From assembly GCA_907163375.1 (NCBI GenBank), contig CAJQUW010001636.1:310001-374000 (forward strand): DNA of 64,000 nt, read 5' to 3'. The notes under the pieces were generated by a model. It did not search any database. It worked only from the letters and a program-made list of their open reading frames with translations, and was not told where the DNA came from. The position numbers and the translations under genes are program-made. Source of the stretch: Prostheceraeus crozeri (taxonomy: Eukaryota > Platyhelminthes > Polycladida > Euryleptidae). Positions 1 through 12,189 of this stretch are shown piece after piece; the first letter of the stretch is position 1, and every line of letters begins with the position of its first letter.

Positions 1-94
1 ACATACTACATGGTCATATATCACATTACAACGCAGTTCAAAATGTTAGATTACACCAAAACTTTAAATAATAATTCTATGAAAAGGTGAATGA

Positions 95-1400
95 TTGAAT
101 CTTAGTCACTTTCATTTGCGGCAGGTCTACTCAATTCTTGCAAGTTTCTGTTCTTCGCTGCGACAGCTCTCTTTGCATATCCATGAAGTCATGTCGCTTG
201 TAAGTTGTAAGATGGCGGTGGCGTGGCTTTTTATTGCCACTGGAGTCTTATTGTTTCTATGGTTTTTAACAATATTTTACCTGTCGTTAAATCAAATCTG
301 TTGTGCTGCAAAATTGAGAGTATTGATGTCACTTTTTGTGTTATTTATCATCCGTATTGGGGCAAAGTCTCTGCTCATTCTGTAATTATCGAATGTGTAC
401 AATCCTTGATATAACCCCTCATTTTATCATAACTGGTGACGTTAACGATCTGAGACATGAACTGGTAGATGTTCTGGTAGTGAGTACTTTTTAGCAGCTT
501 GTTAACACGAGCTCCAGAGGCAGTAAGATACTCGACATAGCAACTTCCAACCAACCTCATACGGTTTGATTGTCCTAAATGCATTTCTTCTCTTGGTCGT
601 TCTGACCATAAAAGTGTATTTATCAAACCTAGTAGGCAGATGAATGTGTCCATTGTCAAAGTAAAGTTGCGATGCGTTTCTCCATCTGCTTTTGCTTCGT
701 GCCTCTATCTGTCTCTACTTCAGTGATGTAAAGCTTATTGTTGGAACTGCTTCAGAGGCTTCTTTGTTTTGTCTGCATTTGTTTTGCTGTTGAGAAAACT
801 GTTCGTATGAGAGCATCTGAACTTGGTTAACCCCTTCTTTGAAAGCGGTGTCTGATTCTCGAGACAAGGCTCTCAATCAAGGTAACTATGGGAAATATTT
901 AAGCCTCTGAGAAAAATTTATTGTAGCCCTCAACAATGCTAAGAAAAGCCATTTTCATACCTTGAGTTCCTCTTCCAATTCTGAAAGCTGGAGAATCATA
1001 AATTCTCAAGACAGACCTCACAGTTGTAGTATACCTATCACTGAAAGTACTGCTCTATCTCTAAATGATCCATTTGTGTCTGCATTCTCAAATCCGGATT
1101 TGCATGTTTTCTAAGGATCGTCCCTCGATTTCTCCAGACTTCTCTTTAGAATGTCCGTATACGCCCTGGAAAGAGGTCACTAGTGGGATTTCTCAGGGTT
1201 CCATCCTCGGGCCTCTTCTTTTCGTTATTTTACTTGATGATCTTCCGCACCTCCATGACAGTAAGATAATCGCCTATGCCGATGATGCGAATGTTATTGA
1301 CAATTTCAGCGCTCTCAACAATTCAAACTATCTCAACAATTTCAACTATCGTGACAACCTTTGAGGAGAGGTTGTAAAGTGCGATTAGAAAAGTCGTTCA
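95..1400 (+). mobile_element. Decayed APE-type LINE fragment
   Basis: Two conserved parts of a non-LTR retrotransposon lie in order on the + strand. Around 300-640, broken frames keep endonuclease-like pieces, including GDVNDL near 430 and LGRSDH near 580. At 1065-1364 a 99-residue frame carries reverse transcriptase blocks QGSILGPLLF and YADD. Thumb and 3' tail are not recognisable, and the RT N-terminal blocks between the two parts are lost. The pair fits a Jockey/CR1-like LINE that would have cut target DNA and reverse-transcribed its own RNA. It is non-functional, and the boundaries are approximate because no target duplication was found. Confidence 0.6.
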
Positions 1401-3900
1401 TAAAGGCACAAAGGGTGCCAGACTTCATCAGTTGGTGACAAATGCTCTAGTGCAAAATATTTATGAGATTTTTCTCACAGATATGTCAAATGATCAACGA
1501 AGAACTAGCCGAAACGAAGAGCGTGCCGAAGAACTAAAAGCGAGCCTCAATGTAGAGATGTATTTCTAGAAAGGTACAACATTTTTTTCAAAACTGAGCT
1601 GGGTGGGAGTGATGGTCCTGCGGCGCAATACTTGGCAACTTACGTGTTTTCGATCAACCGCTTTATCGTCAATTGTAAAAATGCTTCAAAACAAATGACG
1701 TTTCGGGATATATTGATCCATTTCCATATTTTTTTCTTGATGTAGTTTTCTTTGCTCTAAATCGCCCAAATTGCAAGATAGGGTACATTGTTCTTGAAGA
1801 AATTATAAGATGCTTCAATAACAGGCTTCCGCAAAGTTCTTGATAAAGGAGCCTCTTCAATTCGACGTACATCAAAAGATTACAGCTATTGATATTTCAT
1901 TGAAGCAAACAGTCAATCGTGACTCAGCATCTCAAATCAAAGTCGGTAACCTTTCCAGTTACAGAGGATGTTTTCAGCAAAATCAAACCGCATGGCATCT
2001 TGTCTACACTATGCACGCCAGGGTCTAAGTAGCGTCGATCTCCTGCTCAATTCCTAGATAGAGTATTGCTCCGAGTGCACATGAAAGCTGTTATGTCTTC
2101 AAATTGCATGTTGGACGTGCAAATTTGCAATCATGATTGCATTTAGTTGCTCTACTGATTGTTCGCTCATCTTCGAAATAGAAACAGCAGTTCAAAATAT
2201 TTGATCACCATTTCAATTGGTCTTTTTAAATTTTGAAATTTCTGCCTCTTCCTATGGATAATGATTTCTTTTTTGATCACAAACATGAAAGTAAAGCTGA
2301 CTTACAAAGTGATGGAACATGTATATTTAGAAGAGAGAGAGAAAACATTTCTTACGCGCATACATTTAAATTGGGGATTCACACTCACCACTCATGAATA
2401 CAGAAAGCGCTTAATTTACGGGTCATTTGCTCTGTTTCCTGCAGAGATAATAAGTAACACGTGCCGAGCTGGAATCGTTAAATCGCAGAAATCGATTGTC
2501 TTCTGATCACGGATGGCCAGTCACCGAATTTCCTAGCACATTTGCTTTTCCTTGCAATGAGAATGTCATTGCCGCGAGAATTAGAGAAATGAAGGAAAAT
2601 TCATGGTCTAACTAATTGAATAAGTGGCAACTGAACGAAGCAGAAGCAAAATCAGAATATACCCATTACTGACAATGATCCTATACTGCTCATATAATGC
2701 TTAATTGAAAGGATCGATATTGATTAGAAAAGAATAAAACTTGACTACTACAAGGACAGGAGTGAGAGAAAGAGGTGAGAGATGAAAGAAAAGAAATGAT
2801 AATATCTTTTGCATAACTTGAAAAACAATTTTGGCAAGAATGATCTCAAAAATGCAGAAGAAATCTTTTCATTGTACCCTTTTGTTTTTAATCATTAAAT
2901 CTGTGAATTACTCCGCAGTTAGAAAAATCGCACATAAAATGTCTCGTTTGAAATCATACGTCCCACATAAAAACTTCTTAGTAAAAGAAGTTGAAAAAGA
3001 CAGTTTTGGCGACAAACATGATAGCTGCATTGCCTTTTATATTTTGCCCCAAAAATGACTTGTACTTTAGTATGGATCGTCACATTATTTTGTATAAGTT
3101 TGGTTGTCGCTTGTGTGATATCCTCGACATCGGCCGAGCGACTGCGCTTCATTGATTCTTTCAGTCAAAAAGCTCCATAACAATTTGACATGTGTATCAA
3201 TTTTACTTGTGCAGATACGTTTAACCGAAAAACTTGTCGGGGGAGGGGGAACCATGAAGTCACCCCGACTGTCAGTTAGCCAGAACACAGAATGGAATAA
3301 TGTCCTCAGGCAAGAACTACTTAAGTACAAAATTCTTTAAACAATACAGGCGCTGTCGCGGGATGGCTGCACGATGTTTTGAGTTTTTTTGACGCAGTGA
3401 CTGCCAAGGAATTTCATCATTAAATTGCTCAAGTCTGAGGACGCCTCTCTATTTTCCGGAGAAATTTTACACAGCAGTTTCACATGCAAGTTTTATATAG
3501 AATGCAATGCATGACCGTGCTGGTAGTGCTAAGGTTGGAGACCGATTGAGATCTAAATTATGCTCCTTTTCTCATCCATATTGCATGGCAAACTGAAACG
3601 ACTGAAATGACCAAATTGAAACAAGCAACGTTGATTTGTTGACACCTCTGAAAACGGGGAGCCATCTCTAGCAATATTGAAAAATGACTCATTAAGTTTC
3701 TAATGCTTCTATCATAAACATGCATTTTTTTGAATTAAGTGCAATGTGCATTACACGTCAATTGCAGTGAATTTGTCATAATAACAGTGAGCTGGATTCA
3801 GGTCTGAATATTTGGAAGCACGACCGGGCCCGGTCCGCCGATTTTCCTGTCGTGCACTCATGTACCATAGTGGAGACGTTTTCTGTGCATCTGATAGCGA
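1401..3900. other. No recognisable gene
   Basis: Only short frames under about 85 codons occur here, with no domain, splice pattern or repeat structure I recognise. A frame at 1399-1566 has coding-like composition but no identifiable family. Confidence 0.5.
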
Positions 3901-4061
3901 GCATTTTACGCTCATGCTATCTAGGATAACCCAAAAAGAATGTCTACTTACAATAAATTGCTGCTCATGATGTTATGTGAAGCAGCAGATGCTGCACCGA
4001 AAAGGACCTGAGTCATCCGTCACCGAGATTTCGACTATTAAATAGCACAGCATCTCTCAAG

Positions 4062-5055
4062 ATGGTGGGTCCGCAACAGCTCGATGCGCACAGGTCTTTA
4101 CCACACAGCTGCTACCTTCTTCAGCCTTTGCACTCAACGTCTTTGATGATGATCTTTCCACCTATATTACCAGCCTTCTCAAGAAATTTCCTCACCAATG
4201 GAGCAGCGAAACCGGGGCATCCCACTTCAAAGGGCATGAGCTCACATTTCCACCCTTGCTTCTGAATCCCTTCGTCAAATTCTTCATATTTTGCAACTTT
4301 CCTCTAAAGAACACCCTCAACGTTCTCTTCCCAGGGAGCGATTAGTTCGCCCATAATCATTCTCTTCCCTATCGCGTCAATCAGCACTAGATCAGGTCGT
4401 TGGTCAGACAATGATAATTCATCTTGCAGCTGTCTATATGCTCGGACAGATAGAGACACACGAGGGGACTTTTGTCTCTTTCATCACGAAGTTAACTCCC
4501 GTTACATACCTGGTGGGTATCAGTGCATCCTTCCACAATCGCTTGCAATGACCACGAGACAGGATACGGCAAATATTGGCAACTACGCTACACAAATAAC
4601 AGTGTGGGTCCGTCCAGATTCCCTAGCGTGTCAAACTAGCGTGTTTGTTAGGAAGCACATTAGTTAGGAAGCTTCCGCTTCAACTGACAATAGCCAATGT
4701 TCCACTAATCGTTCCATGAAATCCTCAGCATCCCAGAAGAGCCATCTTCCTTGGTGCCCCTGCAGCACTACCAGAGCAAGTCTCTCCTATTTTTCCAAGG
4801 TTCATACCTCATTCTCTCGCATGTTTCTTCTTTGATTACCTTCGCTCATTTCTGACAAAAATTATCTCATTTTTCGTACCAATAACTTTACTGACGTTTT
4901 TATGGACAACTACCATAACCTCTCTTTGCCATAGAGTTGATGGAAGACATGATTTCCGCCACATACCACTCTCGGCCCATTTCCAGCTGAGATGGATCTC
5001 AGCAGATAGCCTCATCATGAGAAAGGTCAACATAGACTGCAGCCGTATCATCCTG
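4062..5055 (-). mobile_element. Decayed retroelement with PD-(D/E)XK-like nuclease domain
   Basis: Read on the - strand, about 4435-4125 keeps a degraded protein with QRPDLVLIDAIGKR, then GELIAPWEEN, RKVAKYEEF and GWKCELMPFEVGCPGF. The spaced PD...E...K..KY pattern resembles the restriction-like endonuclease at the C terminus of some LINEs (R2/NeSL/HERO type) and similar invertebrate repeat proteins. Upstream sequence towards 5050 has lost most frame. A hAT element splits the locus, and it seems to resume beyond 6909. A related noncoding stretch, CTAGGATAACCCAAAAAG near 3921 and CTAGGACAACTCAAAAAG near 6944, suggests further repeat copies. Assignment to a LINE rather than a host-derived nuclease is inference. 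Confidence 0.4.
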
Positions 5056-5070
5056 ACCTCATACAGAGCT

Positions 5071-5230
5071 GGAAGTGGGTCGTGGGTCATGGGTCAAGTG
5101 GGTCACAAAATCGCGTGGGTCATGTTTTTCCGAAAAGTTGGTGGGTCAGGTGGGTCATGGGTCACATTCAACTTGGGTCAGGTGGATCGTGGGTCAGACT
5201 TCGTTGACCCACTTCCAACCAGTTTGACCC
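5071..5230 (+). repeat. Left GTGGGTCA subterminal array of the hAT element
   Basis: About ten irregularly spaced GGGTC motifs in the same orientation, closed at 5204-5221 by an inverted copy of the end (TTGACCCACTTCC). It resembles the right-end array. Confidence 0.8.
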
Positions 5231-6768
5231 ATGATAGATTTGACAATCTCAAATACAGTAAACTTCATTTATTCGTATTCTTATCATTCATGAAAAATGA
5301 TTGAGTCAGTGTCACTGAAAGGGGTGATAGATGCACACAGTCAAAATGTGCAACACTATTGACTTTCACAAACCTCATACAGTTCCGAAAGGGGAGGAAT
5401 TCACACAAATTAAAGGCCCGAAAGCAATTGCTGCTGTCTACTGAGAGATGTTGGTTGTTGTTAATTGGTGGAGAGAAGTTGTTTGAGCACAGTTGTGCAT
5501 GCTCGATTCTGTGTTGCTATGTCTGACAGAGATACAGCTACTGAAGAAGTCAGGTATTTAGAGGTTCTATTCATCTTGAAAATTTTCTTGCAATGCCAGC
5601 CGACCTTCGCTTTGATTGTTTCGTTTGATTTTGTTGGTCTTTCGTAGAAAATATCCTCTGGTAGAGATTAGAATGGTAAATCTCGGGTAAAGATTGATCA
5701 CAGCCTAAATATTTTCGAAGTATGTAATTGATCAAAATATCTTGATAATATATCCACTTGTATACATGCTTCATATCTAGAGTATTTAACCGTTCAATCC
5801 ACTTTCGCATCACACATGTTCCATGCATATCTCATTGCTCATTCGATACATGAAAATCTGAAATACGATAATTCAAAAGATTTTCATTGATCTAGACTTA
5901 TCCCTTTCACACAGACTTATTACGGCAGAGCTCTGTGAGGATATAATTTTTGACACTTCGTATCAAAAAAAAGGTTCGTTTTGATATTTGATTTGGTATC
6001 AATAAAAATAGGAATATTTACATGATGTCGCTAGTGATTGTTATCACAACGTACTCGTACATGTAGCGCCACTCAAATATATCAGTTCATGTGTATGTAC
6101 ATTGTAATCTAATTCTTGAATTATAATCTTGTCCTCGTGCAATTTTCTACTCACGCGTTACGCATGCTTATTCCATTTGCTTTTCGATGAATGTCATTCT
6201 TACATCAAATATGCAACTTTCTACTTAAATCTAGCATTAGCGGACGTTAATGAAATTTGAATCGATTGCCATCAGAAGCAACAAAATATTAGTTTGACGA
6301 TTTTTCTGTAATAGCTTTCACACATGAAGTATCTAACATAATAAATGCATGAATAAATGGTTTAGGTCAACTGCAATCCTATTTTTTAACTTCAATTGAT
6401 CAAGAAATGTAACATTTGAAATTCAGTCAGCAGGGCCCTCAACTTAACTAATTATCTCTCTACGAGTTAAATAGGTAGCACTAAAAAGGATAGTCAAGAA
6501 TTATAACACGAAACAGAATCGTTTAATTTTTTAGAGCCTTAGGGATTTGTGGTGCATGAACTTTGATTATAAGATAATTTTGATGAGGTCGCATGTCTAT
6601 TTATCATGTGACAAGTGATCTGATGCACTTGAATCTTCATAACAAATCTTAACAACAATTTTGATACTGTAGGCCTCTACCTAGATAGACCTAGAATCTT
6701 GAATGAAATTGAAACTAAAGATGATACCAGAAAAGGAAATTGCACTCACATCATGCACCCTTGCAGCA

Positions 6769-6897
6769 TATGGGTCAGGTGGGTCGCGGGTCAAAGATGT
6801 GGTGGGTCAGGATACCCTGTGGGTCAGATGCGTCGTGGGTCAGATATGCCGTGGGTCAGGTGGGTCATGGGTCAAGTTTCGTTGACCCACTTCCAAC
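6769..6897 (+). repeat. Right GTGGGTCA subterminal array of the hAT element
   Basis: About nine GGGTC motifs in the same direct orientation as the left array, ending in TTCGTTGACCCACTTCC. Both arrays point the same way, whereas the true terminal repeats are inverted. Confidence 0.8.
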
Positions 6898-6909
6898 TCT
6901 GACCTCATA

Positions 6910-7693
6910 TTCCTCCACAATTTGCATGATCGACTGGCATTCCTAGGACAACTCAAAAAGAGCGTCTGGGAACAATAAATTGCCGTTCAGCATAAGAGTG
7001 AAACGGAAAAAGTAATGAAAGCGTTTAATTCTCTTGAGCCATAAAATGGGTTTCCCTGGGCCTGGAAATCACGCACTAAGGCCGTAAAGAACTTCATAAC
7101 TGATAACAAGGGTAAAAGGTCCTCTCTACCGCCAAATGCCAGACTTACCGATGGTATTGAGTTGATTTGAGTCATTAATAAAATATGAAATCCCCACTGA
7201 CCACGTCAACTTCAAAAGCATTCTATAGCTGAGTTTTGTGAGTGATATTTGGAAATTACGGTTGTAGAGTGCATAGAAGTATGAGAAGGAGAAAACAGCT
7301 ACCACAGTTCGTTTCACAATTTGTTGCTGAAAACATGAAATTATTATTCTATTTATTATTTTTATCATACTCGCATGTAATCATCCGCAAAGCGTCATTC
7401 GTAAGCGAATATTCAAAATAAATGCATCACTAAATTTTTATTTATTGATTCATTTGATTTTGGTGAGTGTTTGAGAAATGGTTTTTTGTGGAATTGCTTT
7501 AGAAATGTTTTAAATTGCGCAATAAATCTTAATCGATTTGCACAGGCCATTTGACAAGTAATTGCACAAACAGTGAACAAAAGTTATTTTGGCTGAATTT
7601 TTCTGGTTCAATTTTGAAACTTTACATGTACATTAACTCTGTGCAGCATGAAACCTATGTTCCATAGATACTTCTGACATATATTTGAATTTG
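6910..7693. other. Intergenic, no gene seen
   Basis: AT-rich sequence with short frames only. Bases near 6944-6990 repeat a sequence also present near 3921-3970. Confidence 0.5.
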
Positions 7694-7912
7694 TTAACAC
7701 TAGAAGGACCAAGAAATTTCACTACCTAGAAGGACCAAAGCGGTCAAAATTGACAGTCATATCTTAAGTAGTTAATTAAACAATTTCCATCCATTCAATT
7801 ATAAATATTCACTTATATCATTACATCAGTTATTATTTTAGTCATTACCCATTATGTCCGATGTCATAATATCACATCTAAGCCTGTGTTGCATAATATG
7901 ACATGTGCATGC

Positions 7913-7932
7913 CATCATCATGTATGATGATG
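7913..7932. repeat. Perfect palindrome CATCATCA-TGTA-TGATGATG
   Basis: An 8-bp stem and 4-base loop in the subterminal region of the piggyBac element. The role is unknown. Confidence 0.6.
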
Positions 7933-8024
7933 TGATTACAAGAAATTGTAAAAATAGTGATAGTTTGATGATTATAAAGATTCCATCAAAGTTGACTACC
8001 ACAGAAATTTGGCAGTTTACATGA

Positions 8025-8125
8025 GAAGTTTCTTTTCAACATCCAATCGACTTGTAAAGAATTGGCTAAAAATGGAAGTTTCTTTTTAACATCCAATCGA
8101 CTTGTAAAGAATTGGCTAAAAAATG
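8025..8125. repeat. 50-bp tandem duplication
   Basis: Two adjacent copies, starting at 8025 and 8075, differ by only a couple of bases. They lie inside the piggyBac element, so the duplication is recent and internal to this copy. Confidence 0.85.
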
Positions 8126-9120
8126 GAACAATATAAACTACTTCACTTCAGTAGCAATGAAACATGTAGCAACTGCCTCTTTTTTAGCATTTCGCATTAT
8201 GCTACAGATTTATTTGAATAGCCATACTGCCATTTTCTCCGCCAAGGCCAACATTCTCAAGATTCTTGAATCGACTGCAATGCGTTTGCGGTAGGTCCAC
8301 TTCTGCTTTGTCTGTCTGTACATTGTCTTGAAATACAAGTATATGCTGTCGCTGTGATCAATCGTATGTAGCTGTCATTCGAATGCAGTATCGATGATTC
8401 TATTCCCGCCATATCAATGAGGTTGAAAAACACCGACATTGGCAAACGCCGACTACCAGCTTTGCGTGAATGGTATCTCGACATCTGGTCGAAAACAACA
8501 ACTCCACATTTTGCAGTGTTGTAACATGTAATCGCTTCAGGAATCCTTTTGGATGCTAATCAAATTCTTGATAAACGCACGACGCTGGATCTGATCATTG
8601 CCGAAAGCTTTTCCTTGCACGCACTCGTTCATGTTCGAAATTACAAGAACAAATATCCATCCAGTCCTTGAACGTGATCCTACAGAAGTTCAGTTGTTTC
8701 GTGATCATTTTTACTGTCACTGTCAGAGTAGCCCGCATGTTAGTCACTATTTTGTATGTCTTTGTCGTCGCTAGAATCATTCCAATCGATTCTTTGCAAC
8801 TCAGTCAGTATCTGATTAGCAATGAGCCTTCTTGGCCACTCATTGCTTCGATCACCTTTACCCACAGAATTAGATTGTTTAATCGTATCGCTTTGCTAGA
8901 AGTGCAAACTGATTCAAACAGATGGCACATGCAGGAACTTAATAAGTGGGCAAAAAGAAATTTTTAATACCTTGCAGAGATAGGAAAAATAGTCGTGCGT
9001 CGCTTGCGGATTGCTCTGAATTTCTTCAAAATGCTCCGGTCGCCACGACTCCTTCAGATTCGAAGAATTCAGATAATTGCGCAAAAGTTTTCTCGATAAT
9101 GTTGGGCCCTCCGATCATTT

Positions 9121-10290
9121 AAAAAAAAATAATAATAATAATAATAATATCTGTATTTGCAAAAAAGATACAAGAAGTCACATGCAAGTAATGAAAAATA
9201 CGCAAAGCAAATACGAGACCCTCATATGGGTCGAACTTAACATTGAAAAGGATTCACCATATTCCTGAACGCTGGAAGTAGGAAGTAACTTTACTTTTAA
9301 AATCAGTAACATCAGTTGCAGAAACTTCATCATCAGTGAGCGCGTTCCAGTGTGACACAATTTCATAAGTGACAAATGATTGATATCGCTTGTGCTTGAT
9401 CAGTTTTGCCGCCAATTTGCAAGAATGTCCACGAGTATTAGTGTATTGGGAAAACTGAAAAAAGTCACTGAATGTAATGTCCGTCAAGCCATGCAGAACT
9501 TTGAAAACAAATATCAGCCTGTAGCGCAACCTGCGCGCTCGGAGACTCAGCAAATTGAGCTTGTCAAGACGATCACGATAATGCAGGGACCGAAGATGAG
9601 GAAAAACACGAGAAAAACGCTTCTGTATGCCTTCAATCGCATTGATTTCGTATTCAAAAACGGGATACCAAATAATTGAACCATATTCTATCACACTGCG
9701 TACGTAAGTTTTGTATAAATTTGTCAAGATGGTTGCATCGCGAGTTTTGAATGACTTCAAGATGATACCGAGCAGTTGATTAGCTCTGGAGACCATGACG
9801 CTAATATGACGAGAGAAAATATTCGGAAAGTCCGGTGAAATTTGTATACCCAAATCCTTAACCACAGTTTCAATTGCAAGATCTGTTTCATCAATCTGAT
9901 AAGTTGCGGGTGAAAAGCTAGCAAAGTGCACCACCGAACATTTACGAAGATTCAGAGGCATAGAATTGAAGAGAGACCACTGATGCGCAGAGTTGATGTC
10001 ATCTTGAAGACGTGAGACACTTAAAGCCTGATCTTCTGTGCTTTTTGAGAAACCTACACTCAATTTTATGTCGTCAGCGTATTTGATCACATCCGAGTAT
10101 CGGATCACATTGTCAAAATCATTGATGTATATAAGGAATAGCGTAGGCCCAATCACCGAAACTTGGATGACACCACTTGTGATGGGTTCAAACGAAGAGA
10201 GGGTATCATTTATTCTTACAGACTGAGAGCGGTTTGCGAGAAAGGCAGAGCATGCGCAAAAGTTAGCAGGCGCATGAAAAAACGTTCACA
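9121..10290 (-). mobile_element. 5'-truncated LINE nested in the piggyBac element
   Basis: A 300-codon open frame at 10156-9254 is the C-terminal half of a non-LTR reverse transcriptase. It has IGPTLFLIYINDF, then KYADDIKLS, an EYGSIIWYPV block, and the closing LHYRDRLDKLNLLSLRARR segment typical of Jockey/CR1-like elements. Recognisable RT sequence continues upstream to about 10260 (LANRSQSVRINDTLSSFEP). The QG of the usual QGSxLGP block reads QV, a likely inactivating change. The 3' end on the - strand is an (ATT)n tract at 9121-9148. Orientation and position show insertion into the piggyBac copy, making it younger than that element. Confidence 0.75.
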
Positions 10291-11203
10291 AACTTCTCTG
10301 TAGAACTTGACATCGTCTGTGTCTCTTTGCTGTGTGATCCGGTTGATAACAGTCACTGAAACTTTGCACAATTTGGCGTGTTTAATGTTGAACTGGCTGC
10401 TCATTGTTCAATTGCTATGGTATTTAGTCAGGAGATTGTGCCATTTTAATAACGTTACATGTTCCAATGTTTCCTTTCTAGTCAAACGGAAGAAGAGACG
10501 ACCTGTCTAATTCTGTGCCTTTACCCTTACAGTTGCTAATGAAACAGTCATGACACAGTCACTGACTAATGAATTCCATGACCTTATTCATCATCTCTTC
10601 TCCATGGTTCTTGGTTGCTTGTTTGAAGACATCAATCAATGTTGATTGTTGGTATACCAAAGAAACTTGTGCAAAATTGAAGCAAGAAATGATATACGGT
10701 ACGTGTTTATGCATATTGAATTTTCATGAAATTGTGAATATGAGGGGTTTTTGGAAATGAATCGCCATGGTTCAGCTGTAACAAAATAGAAGTCGATGGC
10801 GCAATTAATTATACGTAGCCCATGGTGGACCTTTCCATGTAAAAATCATTACTCATGCGATACATTTCACTCACTTTTGAGCAATTACTCACAATGCAGC
10901 GATCTGGTTTGAGACTACACGCTTAAATTCCAAATTCTATTCGAAAATTGAATTCAAAGTACAAAAACTCTAAGCGATATTAACAAAACGGTCATTTTTG
11001 ACCGGTCCGGTGCTTGTATGTAGACACACATAAAACAAATAAAGTAACAGGTCCAATCAAATTTTGATGCGCCTAATATGAAACCACTGCATATTCAAGA
11101 AAAATCAAGACAAACTAAATCGGAGTATCGAATTTCATAGAACCTGTAACACTTCGTAGTTAAGCAGCGGTCAATAATGACCGGTCGGTCCTTCTAATGT
11201 TAA

Positions 11204-11748
11204 GTTGTCAGTTATGGTCAGATGGCCTCACAAAAGAAAATAAAAGACAATCTTTACCGGGGAAAAATTTCAACATGAAGACGAATAAATTTTTTGTGAA
11301 AATTGATTGAGAACATTATATATTGATCAGTTTCCTAATGATTCATGGATTTCAAAATTGTGCAAATATACAAAAGAGAAACATCATGAAAAATATTCAT
11401 CACAAAATTATTTTGAAAAAAATTATCTGACTCGTTTTATTCATTGACAGAGAAGTTCAATTTCAGACAGCTGTAATGTTGCCAGGTTAATTTTGCAGAC
11501 CACTCACGCTATGTCTGATCAGTTGTGGTCAGCAGTGTTAAAAACATTCCCGGTAATTTCGTTTATTTTATTTTCTGATGTCCATAAAAGGAGCAAGGCC
11601 CGCACAGAATGCAAAAATCATTTTATAGTAGATTGTCACTTTTGAAACAGGTTTTCAATACATACATCGATTATTAATTTCTATGTTCTTTGACCCACGC
11701 TTTTTTATTGCTTTCATGGAAATGAATTAGAACGGAAACAACGAACCA
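11204..11748. other. Spacer between piggyBac element and Polinton
   Basis: AT-rich, no frame or motif recognised. Confidence 0.5.
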
Positions 11749-11754
11749 AATCTT

Positions 11755-12093
11755 AGTAGTGAAAACTGTGCCCTATTTGCGACGGATAGGTACATGGATA
11801 GGTACATGTAAAATTTAGTGTTATCAATAGGTACATGGATGGGTACATGTATAATTTAGTTATCAATAGGTACATGGATAGGAACATGTATAATTCAGTG
11901 TTATGAATAGGAACTTGTATGAGATCTGCCTTACTGGATAGGTACATGTGTTTGGTACACTCGGTTGAGTACACTGTGTTTCGGAACGTCTATGATCGAA
12001 CTTGTGTGGTTTGGTTCTGAGCACTTGGGTACGTACCGATAGACGTCCGTTGTTTGATTTTGAATGGGTTTGCTCAATTGCGACTATTGTGAC
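11755..12093 (+). repeat. Left terminal inverted repeat of the Polinton
   Basis: About 339 bp, matching the inverse of 32071-32370. Its outer half is a minisatellite of about 39 bp built on ATAGGTACATGGATAGG. It has one more unit than the right arm, and about five single-base differences are visible outside that. Confidence 0.95.
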
Positions 12094-12189
12094 TATTGAA
12101 ACCATTGTAATCAAGATGACACATTGATTTTCCTTTTACGTAGATAAACCAAGCTATAAATATGAGATAGTTGTTTGATTACATACATA

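Larger units (their letters stand above)
5064..6901. mobile_element. Non-autonomous hAT transposon
   Basis: The ends form an 18-bp terminal inverted repeat, CAGAGYTGGAAGTGGGTC, at 5064-5081 and inverted at 6884-6901. It is flanked by an exact 8-bp direct repeat ACCTCATA at 5056-5063 and 6902-6909. An 8-bp duplication and a CAGAG start are diagnostic of the hAT superfamily. Both ends carry about nine or ten GGGTC motifs, mostly GTGGGTCA, as expected for subterminal transposase-binding repeats. The interior has no transposase-like frame, so the copy depended on another element. It inserted into the older retroelement remnant on either side. Confidence 0.85.
7698..11199 (-). mobile_element. piggyBac-type DNA transposon
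   Basis: The element is bounded by TTAA at 7694-7697 and 11200-11203, with 13-bp terminal inverted repeats CAYTAGAAGGACC. TTAA duplication is specific to piggyBac. On the - strand, 8484-8257 keeps a piggyBac transposase C-terminal signature, YHSRKAGSRRLPMSVFFNLI followed by DMAGI. An acidic Asp/Ser-rich stretch at about 8800-8700 resembles the transposase N terminus. The catalytic DDD core between them is missing, so this is an internally deleted, dead copy. Subterminal copies of CTAGAAGGACC near 7727 and of GGTCAWWWNTGACC near 10987 and 11170 may be transposase sites. A LINE interrupts it. Confidence 0.8.

Noticed and set aside
5071-6897. GTGGGTCA arrays as two independent minisatellites
   Set aside because: Inverted 18-bp ends and an exact 8-bp duplication show they are the ends of one hAT element.
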